From contig CABIXF010000001.1 of NCBI GenBank assembly GCA_902362595.1, positions 124,001 through 188,000 on the forward strand: 64,000 nt of DNA, in the 5' to 3' direction. Shown here in pieces: positions 1-9,122 of this stretch. The notes under the pieces were generated by a model that was given only the letters and a program-made list of their open reading frames with translations, did no database searches and was not told the origin of the DNA. Position 1 is the stretch's first letter. Each line of letters opens with the position of its first letter. The stretch is from Bacteroidaceae bacterium. Its GTDB lineage: Bacteria > Bacteroidota > Bacteroidia > Bacteroidales > Bacteroidaceae. The position numbers were made by a program, and so were the translations under genes.

Positions 1-214
1 ATTCGATGTAAGTAAATCCGGCAAAGTCGTCTCCGCATAAAGCGATGATGGCTTTCCCCTCCTTCATCTTGGTAGCTACATATTCGTGTGTACGTTCGGC
101 AATACCCGTACCACGGACTTTAGCGGCTTCTCTAATCGTGTCCAATATTGTGTCAACATAAACCTCGTGTGAGGCGTCGGCTACCATTACATCAATTTGT
201 TTAGTAGGTTCCAT
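1..214 (-). CDS. GNAT family N-acetyltransferase, N-terminal part (cut by window start)
   Basis: The reverse strand is open from an ATG at 214 to the window edge, giving 71 residues that begin MEPTKQIDVMVADASHEVYV. It starts 15 bases after argR ends, on the same strand. In Bacteroides, argR is normally followed by a GNAT-family acetyltransferase and then argG, argC and argD, so gene order supports the call and suggests a role in arginine synthesis or N-acylation. The acetyl-CoA-binding motif lies beyond the window, so the family rests on context and the N-terminal sequence only. The substrate is unknown. Confidence 0.7.
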   Translation of the reverse strand, partial: MEPTKQIDVMVADASHEVYVDTILDTIREAAKVRGTGIAERTHEYVATKMKEGKAIIALCGDDFAGFTYIE

Positions 215-229
215 TCTTGTTCTTATCAG

Positions 230-712
230 TTATAGTTGGTTTATATTCGGGATGATATTTGCAAGGGCATGCTTGACTTCCGTGCGGGTACAGTTTTCGC
301 GTACTACTAACATGATAGTGTCATCGCCGGCAATAGTGCCGATGATTTCATGGAAGTTGTGCATGTCAATGTCGTATGCCAGGCTGCTGGCGTAACCGGG
401 GCGAGTCTTGATTACGGCGATGTTGTTGGAGAACTCGATAGAGATGAAACCATTGTGACGCAGCATTTCGCTGGCTTTCTGCGGTTCGGTCATGCGCTTG
501 TACATCGTGTTGTTGGGGAGTACATACACATAGTTTCCGTTCATACTGGCGGCTTTGGCCACTTTCAGCTGTTTTAAGTCGCGTGACAGGGTGGCTTGTG
601 TCAATTGGAATCCTTCTTTCGTCAACTCTTGCAAGAGTTCGTCTTGACTTCCAATCTCCTTGCTGGAGATGATCATTTTAATGGAATCAAGTCTGCTATT
701 CTTGTTCTTCAT
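230..712 (-). CDS. argR: Arginine repressor ArgR
   Basis: This 160-residue protein has the usual ArgR length and layout. An N-terminal winged helix occupies about residues 1-70, with the recognition-helix stretch QLTQATLSRDLKQL near residues 37-50. A C-terminal arginine-binding and oligomerisation domain follows, with the GTIAGDDTIMLVVR core near residues 125-138. ArgR senses arginine and controls arginine genes by binding palindromic ARG boxes. It is the first gene of a leftward operon that continues into the GNAT gene. A minus-7 box (737-744) lies upstream, and AT-rich ARG-box-like sequence at about 750-830 suggests autoregulation. The ATG at 712 is a good start because the protein begins at the typical place. 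Confidence 0.95.
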   Translation of the reverse strand: MKNKNSRLDSIKMIISSKEIGSQDELLQELTKEGFQLTQATLSRDLKQLKVAKAASMNGNYVYVLPNNTMYKRMTEPQKASEMLRHNGFISIEFSNNIAVIKTRPGYASSLAYDIDMHNFHEIIGTIAGDDTIMLVVRENCTRTEVKHALANIIPNINQL

Positions 713-736
713 TGTATAATTATTCTTTTACGGCTG

Positions 737-744
737 CAAAAATA
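737..744 (-). promoter_or_regulatory. minus-7 box for argR
   Basis: The plus strand reads CAAAAATA, which is TATTTTTG on the reverse strand and fits TAnnTTTG. It lies 25 bases upstream of the argR ATG. No clear minus-33 TTG is visible. Confidence 0.5.
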
Positions 745-802
745 CGGATATATTTTGAATATCATGCATAAATTCTTACTTTTTTAGGGCGTTTCTCTGA
801 AA

Positions 803-830
803 AATGCATGAATATAATGAATAAATAACC
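803..830. promoter_or_regulatory. possible ARG boxes between argR and the methyltransferase
   Basis: The stretch contains ATGAATATAATGAATAAATA, two overlapping TGAAT half-sites like those in ARG boxes (TGAATnnnnATTCA). A further TGAAT/AATTC pair lies at 756-775. The sites lie upstream of the argR promoter and just ahead of the rightward minus-7 box. This is motif resemblance only. Confidence 0.3.
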
Positions 831-848
831 AAAATGGAATTTGTTTTG

Positions 849-856
849 TATCTTTG
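849..856 (+). promoter_or_regulatory. minus-7 box for the methyltransferase gene
   Basis: TATCTTTG matches TAnnTTTG and lies 21 bases before the ATG at 878. The minus-33 region lacks a TTG. Confidence 0.5.
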
Positions 857-877
857 TGCAGTTTTATATAAAGGAAG

Positions 878-1609
878 ATGACAATGGAAACCACAATCTT
901 GCAAAAAGAGAAGGACCCGATGGGGACTGCGATATATGATTATTTCAAGACTGGGAAAGCCGGAAAGTTGAGGGTATTCTCTTCTCAGTTTGAAGAGGAT
1001 GAGATTCCGGTGAAAGAATTGTTCCGCACGTATGCCCACATGCCTGTGCTGGAGCAGACGGCCTTGGAACTGGCGGAAGGAAAGATTCTGGATGTAGGTG
1101 CAGGTAGCGGATGTCATTCGCTGGCTTTGCAGGAAATGGGAAAGAAGTCGGTGGCTATCGACATTTCACCGCTTTCGGTGGAAGTGATGCAGGCCCGCGG
1201 AGTGGATGCACGGCTGGTGAATTTGTTCGACCCGCATTTTGTAGAGCGTTTTGATACCATCCTGATGCTGATGAACGGTTCGGGCATCATTGGTCGGGTG
1301 GAAAATTTCGGGACTTTCTTCCAACGGATAAAGCTGCTGCTGAATCCCGGAGGCTCCATCCTGATGGATTCCAGTGACCTGAGATACCTGTTTGAGGAAG
1401 AGGACGGGAGTTTCGTGGTGGATTTGGCGGCCGATTATTATGGACAGCTGGACTTCCGGATGCAATACAAACAAATAAAAGGGGAAGCATTCGACTGGCT
1501 GTATGTGGATTTCAATACGTTGAGTCTGTATGCCTCCCAATATGGCTTCAAGGCCGAACTTGTGAAGGAAGGCAGTCATTATGACTATTTGGCCAAACTC
1601 ACCTTGTAG
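878..1609 (+). CDS. Class I SAM-dependent methyltransferase
   Basis: This 243-residue protein has a Rossmann methyltransferase core. Motif I is ILDVGAGSGCHSLAL (about residues 70-84), followed by the acidic strand end AIDISPLSVEVMQARGV, which should hold the SAM ribose. The substrate-binding half (residues about 130-243) has no signature that names a substrate. It is transcribed away from argR, and its last 11 bases overlap the end of the convergent PepSY gene. A second ATG two codons in (884) is an equally good start. No operon partner is visible, so the substrate stays unknown. Confidence 0.85.
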   Translation: MTMETTILQKEKDPMGTAIYDYFKTGKAGKLRVFSSQFEEDEIPVKELFRTYAHMPVLEQTALELAEGKILDVGAGSGCHSLALQEMGKKSVAIDISPLSVEVMQARGVDARLVNLFDPHFVERFDTILMLMNGSGIIGRVENFGTFFQRIKLLLNPGGSILMDSSDLRYLFEEEDGSFVVDLAADYYGQLDFRMQYKQIKGEAFDWLYVDFNTLSLYASQYGFKAELVKEGSHYDYLAKLTL

Positions 1610-2723
1610 CTCTTTGTTTCTTCTTCAACCATAAATAATACCCGCTGAGTGGAAGTACGCCTCCGATAAAAGCTGCCAGGAAATAGAGTATCTTTGTATA
1701 GATACCTCCCCAGCTTCCGGTGTGGAAGGCATAGAACCAGCCTTTCAGTTTCTGTGCGCGAGGCACTTCCGCATAGGTTGTGGTTTCTGTAATCTCTCCG
1801 CTTTTCGGATTGAATTTCAGGGTATCCGTACGGCGTAATTGCTGTCCCTGGATAACTTGTATCTTTTTTTCTTCTATACGGAGCGAAGTGTAGCCGGTGT
1901 ATTTTGCCTGTACTTCCTGGATTGCTTTGTCCCAAGCCGTATAATCGGTTTGTTTCTTTCCTCCTTTCTTGGCACGTGCATCGTTTTCCTTTTGTGGGAG
2001 AGAAGTCCCGTGAGTTTGGGCCTGCTTCGAAGTGTTTCCTCCAAAAAGCCCGTAAGCAAACGAGCGATACCAGCCAAACGACCAGGTGAGCCCGGTAAGT
2101 GCCATGATCAGCAGGAAGAGGGTAGAATAAAAGCCCAAAGCTACATGGCTGTCATACCAGAAACGGCACCATCCTTTGCGGCATGAAACCTTCAGCCGGT
2201 TATTTAACGCTTTTCGAGTTCGGGGCCACCAGATAACAAGGCCACTGACAAGAATCACGACCATCAGCAGGGTGGAGATGCCGACTATCATTTTCCCTAC
2301 AGAGGAAGCTCCTTTCTGCGGTGGAGGGTTCAGCAGCCAGCGATGCAGTTTCCGCATGGTTTGAAAAAAATCGTTTCCTTCTATCCATCCGTTCACCTCT
2401 CCCGTGTACGGATTCACACTCAGACTTTTTCTGCCTGAGTTTTTGAAAGTCACCGTAGCTGCCTCATCGGCTTTTCCCGAATATTGCAGTGAGGTTAGCT
2501 TGAGTGAATCGGCGGTCTGCTCCTTTATGCGTGCAATCAGTTGTGAAGGTGGAAGAGCGGCAGCGTTCCCTTCCGGAACGCTTACCTTATATAAATGAGG
2601 CTTACATGCCTGAGTGATTTCCTTTTCGAATACCAGTGCAGCTCCCGAGAAACAAATAATGGAAAGAATAATTCCCACTGGAATAGAAAGCCAGAGGTGT
2701 ATTTTCCCGAATAATTTTCTCAT
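1599..2723 (-). CDS. xusC: PepSY-associated transmembrane protein, XusC-like
   Basis: This 374-residue inner-membrane protein has four predicted membrane spans (about residues 9-31, 144-166, 194-216 and 345-366) and two periplasmic PepSY-like stretches between them. It belongs to the PepSY transmembrane family often found with iron uptake, where members are thought to reduce or help release iron from siderophores. It is the last gene of a leftward operon after a TonB receptor and a DUF4374 lipoprotein. That is the order of xusA-xusB-xusC in B. thetaiotaomicron, needed there to use siderophores made by other bacteria. The gap to the upstream gene is 9 bases. The symbol is assigned by synteny and family, not by sequence comparison. 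Confidence 0.75.
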   Translation of the reverse strand: MRKLFGKIHLWLSIPVGIILSIICFSGAALVFEKEITQACKPHLYKVSVPEGNAAALPPSQLIARIKEQTADSLKLTSLQYSGKADEAATVTFKNSGRKSLSVNPYTGEVNGWIEGNDFFQTMRKLHRWLLNPPPQKGASSVGKMIVGISTLLMVVILVSGLVIWWPRTRKALNNRLKVSCRKGWCRFWYDSHVALGFYSTLFLLIMALTGLTWSFGWYRSFAYGLFGGNTSKQAQTHGTSLPQKENDARAKKGGKKQTDYTAWDKAIQEVQAKYTGYTSLRIEEKKIQVIQGQQLRRTDTLKFNPKSGEITETTTYAEVPRAQKLKGWFYAFHTGSWGGIYTKILYFLAAFIGGVLPLSGYYLWLKKKQRATR

Positions 2724-2732
2724 TTCTAAATG

Positions 2733-4166
<1,434 letters not shown>

Positions 4167-4186
4167 TTATTGTGATAGATGATAAA

Positions 4187-6610
4187 TTAATTCCCAAAAT
4201 ATATCCGGAATTTGCCATAGAAGGCTCGTCCGGCTTTTTGCAGGCTGAAGTTGTCGTACAGCTTTTCATCTGTGAGGTTCCGGCATTCCAGTGAGAGATT
4301 ATAGCGTCCGTTGCGGATGCTGTAGCTCAGAGACAGGTTGTGTGAAACCTGTTCCGGTACCCGGATTTTCGTAGAAGGATCACCGAACTTTTCCCAGTAC
4401 AGGGGGAACTCATGCTGGTAGAAGCAATCCCATCCTAATGTCAGGGTATTTCCCTTGGCAAACAGGTCGTGCCAGTAGAAATTGGCATCGAGGTTGGCAT
4501 AACGGTAGGGCAGGTTCGGAATGCGCTGCCCGTAGGTCAGAGCATTCTGTCCGCTGCTGGCCGCCCGTTTCTTTTCCTTGTCGCGGATGTCCAGGTTGTT
4601 GAAAGTGCCGCCCATGCTGAACCAGTTACTGTAGCTGTAGCGAAGGGAGATATTGAATCCCTTGGTTTCTACCCGGCCATGGTTGGTATAGCTACCGTAG
4701 CTGGTACCTCCTACGGTAGAAAGGTCACGCTTGATGTAATCCTGTGTGTGGCGGTAAATCAGTCCTCCTTCTGCATACAGTCCGTGTTTACCCCATTGCT
4801 TGCTGTAGCTGGCATTGAGGTTCACATTGTCACTGCGTTCCGGTTTCAGGTCGGCCTTTCCCGCTTCCAGGTCGCCGTCACCAAACAATTCCTGGGTGCT
4901 GGGCATGCGCAGTGCCTTCTCGTACGAGAGCTTCAGCTGGATATCTTTCCCCAGGAAATACGTGCCTGCCGCTCCATATCCGAAGGAACGGACACTTTGT
5001 GACACCCGGGTGTTGTTTCCTACGCTGTTGTCGCTTATCTGTACCGTACCCTCACTGTAGGAACTGTAATGTTTTCCGAAGGCCGACAGGTTCCATTTTT
5101 CCGAAGGCATCAGGCGGTAGGAGAGACCGGCAATGTTTTTCCGGTTTTTGGTAGGGTCGTCAAAGTCCTCCAGCACCGAGTTCTTTTCGATGAGGCTCCG
5201 TCCTGTACGGCGGAAGGTGCTGAACACGTTGTTGAACGTAAAAGAATGTATCTTGCCCAGTCGGTACACTGCCGTAAAGGTGGCATTCCAGTTGGTGTTG
5301 ATTTGCTCACTGAACTGGTGGTTCTGTTCGCCGGCGGTCGAACGGGGGATGCGGTCGCCCAACCAGTTGTATTTGTACATTGCCGTATCCACGTTGGTGG
5401 TCAGGTTATGGTTGTAGTTGGCCGTCACCGTCACATCCAGTCCTTTGGTGAAAAGGTTGCTTTTGCGGTATTCCACTGAAGGTACGACCGAAAAGCCGTG
5501 ACGGTGTTTCTGTCCGAACACGATTTCCTGGTACACGCCGTTTTGTATCTCTTTGTAGAAATGCGAATAGGCCACGTTGAACATCAATCGGTCGGCCCAG
5601 CTCTTGCCTGTCACGCCGATTTTTCCGATGACCGCTTCGTTGTGGAATGTATCATTGAATCGTTTTACACGCTGTATATTACTTTCATCGCTGACAGACG
5701 TATTGTTTTCGTGGTTGAACTCTTCCACCCAGTTATTGATATAGTAATTATTGTCTGAGTAATTCTGATACGCATTGATTTCGTATGTCAGTCCGTTTCT
5801 GAAACTCTGCCCGAAGTTTACATACGATTTATGTGTGTTGAACGAGCCATATGAGTACGACGCATCCAGAAACCAGTTGCGCTTCTGTTTGTTGGTTACA
5901 ATGTTGATAACTCCACCTAATGCATCGGTACCGAACCCTACGGGTACCACACCTTTATATACCTCAATGCGCTCGGCAAAGTTGACCGGGATGTTATTCA
6001 GGTCGAAAGCTGTTCCTGCCCCTTCTTGTGGCACCCCGTCGATAAATACTTTTACATGCTTGCCGCTGAAGCCGTCGAGCATCAGCTGCATGTCCGAGCC
6101 CACACCTCCAGACTCGCGCAGTTTCATTCCCGGAAGCTTCTGCAACGCTTCACTCAAGTTTTTGGTAGAGTTCTGCAATTCACGCGTATCTACAGCTACG
6201 GCATTAAAGGCCGAGCGCTTGATACGTCCGACTCCGTTGGAAACGACTACGACTTCATCCAGCTCGGTGACTGACGGCTTCAAGATTACATTTTGTTTGC
6301 TACGTCCGTCTGCCAGGATTTCCACTTCTTTTTCTACAGTTTCAAACCCGATGGCGGAAACGGTCAGTGTGTATTTCCCGGCGGGTGCTTTCAGATGATA
6401 CAAGCCTTTTTCGTTGGTTGTACAGCCATATTGCGTACCTTTTAGGTACACCGTGGCGAAGTCAATGACACTCTTGTCCGAAGAAAGAACTTTTCCAGAT
6501 AGTAGTGAACGGCCTTGTGCAGAAAGAGATAAGACACAAGCACCCAATAATATAAAAAGTACACCCCACTTCAAATTTTCGCTTCCCCGCGAAAAAGATA
6601 AATTTCTCAT
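4187..6610 (-). CDS. xusA: TonB-dependent siderophore receptor, XusA-like
   Basis: This 807-residue outer-membrane receptor has a signal peptide (about residues 1-32) and a carboxypeptidase-regulatory-like domain (about 35-115) containing KGTQYGCTTNEKGLYHLKAP. A TonB plug (about 130-235, with VKVFIDGVPQEG) and a C-terminal beta-barrel follow. The last residues, KFRIYFGN, end in aromatic barrel-type sequence. It is shorter than SusC proteins and of the iron-receptor type. It heads the operon with the DUF4374 lipoprotein and PepSY protein, the XusABC arrangement. Energy should come from an ExbB-ExbD-TonB complex such as the one at 17946-19942. A promoter with an overlapping inverted repeat lies just upstream. 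Confidence 0.85.
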   Translation of the reverse strand: MRNLSFSRGSENLKWGVLFILLGACVLSLSAQGRSLLSGKVLSSDKSVIDFATVYLKGTQYGCTTNEKGLYHLKAPAGKYTLTVSAIGFETVEKEVEILADGRSKQNVILKPSVTELDEVVVVSNGVGRIKRSAFNAVAVDTRELQNSTKNLSEALQKLPGMKLRESGGVGSDMQLMLDGFSGKHVKVFIDGVPQEGAGTAFDLNNIPVNFAERIEVYKGVVPVGFGTDALGGVINIVTNKQKRNWFLDASYSYGSFNTHKSYVNFGQSFRNGLTYEINAYQNYSDNNYYINNWVEEFNHENNTSVSDESNIQRVKRFNDTFHNEAVIGKIGVTGKSWADRLMFNVAYSHFYKEIQNGVYQEIVFGQKHRHGFSVVPSVEYRKSNLFTKGLDVTVTANYNHNLTTNVDTAMYKYNWLGDRIPRSTAGEQNHQFSEQINTNWNATFTAVYRLGKIHSFTFNNVFSTFRRTGRSLIEKNSVLEDFDDPTKNRKNIAGLSYRLMPSEKWNLSAFGKHYSSYSEGTVQISDNSVGNNTRVSQSVRSFGYGAAGTYFLGKDIQLKLSYEKALRMPSTQELFGDGDLEAGKADLKPERSDNVNLNASYSKQWGKHGLYAEGGLIYRHTQDYIKRDLSTVGGTSYGSYTNHGRVETKGFNISLRYSYSNWFSMGGTFNNLDIRDKEKKRAASSGQNALTYGQRIPNLPYRYANLDANFYWHDLFAKGNTLTLGWDCFYQHEFPLYWEKFGDPSTKIRVPEQVSHNLSLSYSIRNGRYNLSLECRNLTDEKLYDNFSLQKAGRAFYGKFRIYFGN

Positions 6611-6654
6611 TTACTGTAACTCGTATTTTTTGTTCAGGACTAATTTTCTGTGTG

Positions 6655-6685
6655 CAAAATTAAGGCGATTGTCCGGGTGGGGCAA
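6655..6685 (-). promoter_or_regulatory. promoter of the xus-like operon
   Basis: On the reverse strand, a minus-33 TTG (6685-6683) is followed after 20 bases by TAATTTTG (6662-6655), a full match to TAnnTTTG. The ATG lies 44 bases after the box. Confidence 0.6.
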
Positions 6686-6690
6686 TCGCC
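6664..6690. promoter_or_regulatory. perfect inverted repeat over the xus-like promoter (candidate operator)
   Basis: GGCGATTG (6664-6671) and CAATCGCC (6683-6690) form a perfect 8-bp dyad with an 11-base centre. One arm holds the minus-33 TTG and the other ends two bases from the minus-7 box, so a bound repressor would block the promoter. It does not look like a classical Fur box. It could instead be a hairpin terminator for the HAD gene, which ends about 100 bases upstream on the same strand. Confidence 0.5.
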
Positions 6691-6789
6691 AAATATGGGT
6701 AATTTAGACTATGTATAAATACCTATTTGTAGGTGTTGTGTAGTTTGTCCTATGAAATGTAACGGGTTACGGTTAGAGAATTTGGACTG

Positions 6790-7572
6790 TTACAGGATAT
6801 GGAAGTGCTTCAATGCCTGCATGATACCTTCCTCATCCACTGAGGTGGTGATATAATCGGCCGCAGCTTGTATGTGAGGAGCCGCGTTTCCCATGGCAAT
6901 TCCCATACCTACATGTTTCAGCATCGGAATGTCGTTGCCGCCATCGCCGAAAGCCATGGTATCTTTCAGGTCAATGCCGTAATAAGCCAATATCTGGTCG
7001 ATACCGTGACTTTTACTGTTTCCCCGTGCAATGATGTCGGCAAAGAGCGGATGCCAGCGCATGGGTTCACAGTGAGTCAGCACCTTTCCAAATATTTCTT
7101 CGTCTTTCTCTTCGGGGAAATATCCCATGATTTGCAGGATTTCCTTGTCTCTGGCTGTTTCAATGGGGAGGATTTCCGGAATGCCGATGTGGATGAGTCG
7201 GGCAATCTCACGGACCGCCTCATTTTCGTGGGTCAGGAACCAGGTATTGTCGTGTACAAAAACGAACGGCATTTCCGGATGATTATGCTGGTACTGAATG
7301 AGTCGTTCAATGTCTTCCTGCGGCACACAGCCCTTGTAGATGTCCTCATGATTTGCCGTGAAGCAATGTGCTCCGTTCAGTGTGACATAACCGTCGAAAT
7401 CCAGGTCACCCACGGCATCCATCATCAATGTCTTTGGACGGCCGGTGGCAATGAATACCTTAATACCTTTTTCTCTCAAAAGTCGCAGGGCTTCGCGGGT
7501 AGACTCCGGCACGGTGTGAGTCTGGAAAGAAACTAATGTTCCATCAATATCAAAGAATATCGCTTTTACCAT
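6790..7572 (-). CDS. HAD superfamily hydrolase, Cof type
   Basis: This 260-residue protein begins MVKAIFFDIDGTLV. Asp8 and Asp10 are the HAD nucleophile and acid/base, and the late motif MAFGDGGNDIPML (about residues 205-217) is the metal-binding GDxxND motif of the Cof/YbjI group. A C2-type cap lies between the two halves. These enzymes dephosphorylate small sugar or cofactor phosphates in the cytoplasm, usually with broad specificity. The frame stays open 41 codons further upstream, but that stretch is unlike the family and the minus-7 box CAAAGATA (reverse strand, 7596-7603) falls inside it. The ATG at 7572 is therefore the start. Confidence 0.88.
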   Translation of the reverse strand: MVKAIFFDIDGTLVSFQTHTVPESTREALRLLREKGIKVFIATGRPKTLMMDAVGDLDFDGYVTLNGAHCFTANHEDIYKGCVPQEDIERLIQYQHNHPEMPFVFVHDNTWFLTHENEAVREIARLIHIGIPEILPIETARDKEILQIMGYFPEEKDEEIFGKVLTHCEPMRWHPLFADIIARGNSKSHGIDQILAYYGIDLKDTMAFGDGGNDIPMLKHVGMGIAMGNAAPHIQAAADYITTSVDEEGIMQALKHFHIL

Positions 7573-7712
7573 TTTTCGTGTATTAAAAGTCCGTGCAAAG
7601 ATAAGGAATAAACGACAGAGGAGGTACACAAGTCGTTCTATAATCGCGGATGGATGCCTATTTTCTTTTTCCAAATCTCCGGTGCGATAATGCATAAGGG
7701 GATGGCTGTTTT

Positions 7713-7800
7713 CTACGTTTTCCGTGGCGGAACCCTATGTTTCCTGCCCGTAAACCCTACGTTTCTGCTTTGGAAAACCTACGTTTCCCAGTGCGGAAAC
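7713..7800. repeat. four tandem 22-bp degenerate repeats
   Basis: Units start at exactly 7713, 7735, 7757 and 7779. Each begins CTAYGTTTY and most end in GGAAAC or a close variant such as GTAAAC. The middles differ, so this is an old or functionally constrained array rather than a fresh slippage product. It lies in the divergent HAD/proB gap, upstream of both promoters. Confidence 0.75.
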
Positions 7801-7910
7801 GTAAAGAAATCAGAGAAAGATTGGCATTTACGGGCTTGCGTTTTTCCCAATCGGTGGGCAGGCGGAAGACAGCCTTTCACTCGAATATCCTTTTAGGATG
7901 ATAAATTGTG

Positions 7911-7939
7911 TTGTTTATCCGATGTATTTATTACATTTG
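7911..7939 (+). promoter_or_regulatory. promoter of proB
   Basis: TTG (7911-7913) is followed after 18 bases by TACATTTG (7932-7939), a full match to TAnnTTTG. The ATG follows at 8018, leaving a leader of about 70 bases. Confidence 0.6.
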
Positions 7940-8017
7940 CTGCGGAAAATAATTAAAATAATATATGTTTGAAAGCAATGGCGGAAAATATGCTGTTGCG
8001 AAGATAGAAGACAAATC

Positions 8018-9109
8018 ATGGAAAACAGAAGTTATCAATATAAACGGATTGCCGTAAAGATAGGCAGTAATGTGCTGACCCGTCGGGACGGGACATTGGA
8101 TGTGACCCATATGTCGGCTTTGGTCGACCAGGTGGCCGAACTGCATAAGGTCGGAGTGGAAGTGGTATTGGTGTCATCCGGAGCGGTGGCTTCCGGAAGA
8201 AGCGAACTGAAACCCTTGAAAAAGCTGGACAGTGTGGACCAGCGGCAACTCTTTTCTGCCGTGGGACAGGCCAAACTGATTAACCGGTATTACGAACTGT
8301 TCCGCGAACACGGCATTACCGTGGGGCAGGTGCTGACCACCAAGGAGAGTTTTTCTACCCGCCGCCACTACCTGAACCAGCGCAACTGCATGCGGGTGAT
8401 GCTGGAAAACGGGGTGATTCCCATTGTGAACGAGAATGACACGATTTCCGTCACCGAACTGATGTTTACCGACAACGACGAGCTTTCGGGCATGATTGCC
8501 TCGATGATGGACATGCAGGCACTGATTATTCTCAGTAACATCGACGGCATCTACAACGGCTCTCCTTCGCAGCCGGGTACTTCGGTCATTCGTACCGTGG
8601 AGCGGGGGAAAGACCTTTCCGACTACATCCAGACCGAGAAATCCGGTTTCGGCAGAGGAGGCATGCTCACCAAGAGTACCATTGCTCGCAAGGTGGCCGA
8701 TGAAGGCATTACGGTAATTATAGCCAACGGAAAGAAAGAGAATATCCTGCTCGATTTGTTGTGCCGTCCTGAAACGACGGTGTGTACGCGTTTCCTCCCC
8801 GCTCCGGCAGAGGTGTCGAGCGTCAAGAAATGGATTGCCCACAGTGAAGGTTTTGCTAAAGGTGAGTTGCACCTGAACCGGCAGGCGGTGGAGGCCGTCA
8901 GGGGCAGCAAGGCGACCAGTATCCTTCCGGTAGGGGTGACGCGGGTGGCCGGTGATTTTGAGAAAGACGACATCGTGCGTATTATGGACGAACAGGGACA
9001 GCAAATCGGGGTAGGCCGTGTGTCGGCCGATTCTGCCGAGGCTGTATTGCTGGTCGGCCGTCACGGACAGAAGCCGCTGGTACACTATGATTACCTTTAT
9101 CTGGAGTGA
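8018..9109 (+). CDS. proB: Glutamate 5-kinase ProB
   Basis: This 363-residue cytoplasmic enzyme phosphorylates glutamate with ATP in the first step of proline synthesis. The amino-acid-kinase domain (about residues 8-255) carries VKIGSNVLT near the start, LVSSGAVASG (about 50-59) and VNENDTISV (about 138-146) for glutamate and ATP binding. A C-terminal PUA domain (about 275-355) is present, as in long ProB proteins. proA usually sits beside proB but is not next to it here. The next gene is convergent, ending 13 bases away. The start is supported by a promoter 79 bases upstream. Confidence 0.95.
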   Translation: MENRSYQYKRIAVKIGSNVLTRRDGTLDVTHMSALVDQVAELHKVGVEVVLVSSGAVASGRSELKPLKKLDSVDQRQLFSAVGQAKLINRYYELFREHGITVGQVLTTKESFSTRRHYLNQRNCMRVMLENGVIPIVNENDTISVTELMFTDNDELSGMIASMMDMQALIILSNIDGIYNGSPSQPGTSVIRTVERGKDLSDYIQTEKSGFGRGGMLTKSTIARKVADEGITVIIANGKKENILLDLLCRPETTVCTRFLPAPAEVSSVKKWIAHSEGFAKGELHLNRQAVEAVRGSKATSILPVGVTRVAGDFEKDDIVRIMDEQGQQIGVGRVSADSAEAVLLVGRHGQKPLVHYDYLYLE

Positions 9110-9122
9110 GGTTGAATCGTCC

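Larger units (their letters stand above)
7573..8017. other. 445-base gap between HAD and proB
   Basis: No convincing gene is seen. From left to right it holds the leftward HAD minus-7 box (7596-7603), four 22-bp tandem units (7713-7800), and the rightward proB promoter (7911-7939). Confidence 0.6.

Noticed and set aside
6664..6690. Fur box at the xus-like promoter
   Set aside because: The dyad is GC-rich (GGCGATTG/CAATCGCC) and does not match the GATAAT-type Fur pattern.
7573..7695. 41-codon N-terminal extension of the HAD hydrolase
   Set aside because: The extension is unlike HAD proteins, which start just before the DxD motif, and it contains the promoter box.
8174..9085. 303-codon reverse-strand open frame inside proB
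   Set aside because: It lies wholly antisense to a clear glutamate 5-kinase gene, and its translation resembles no protein family. It is a shadow of GC-rich codon use.
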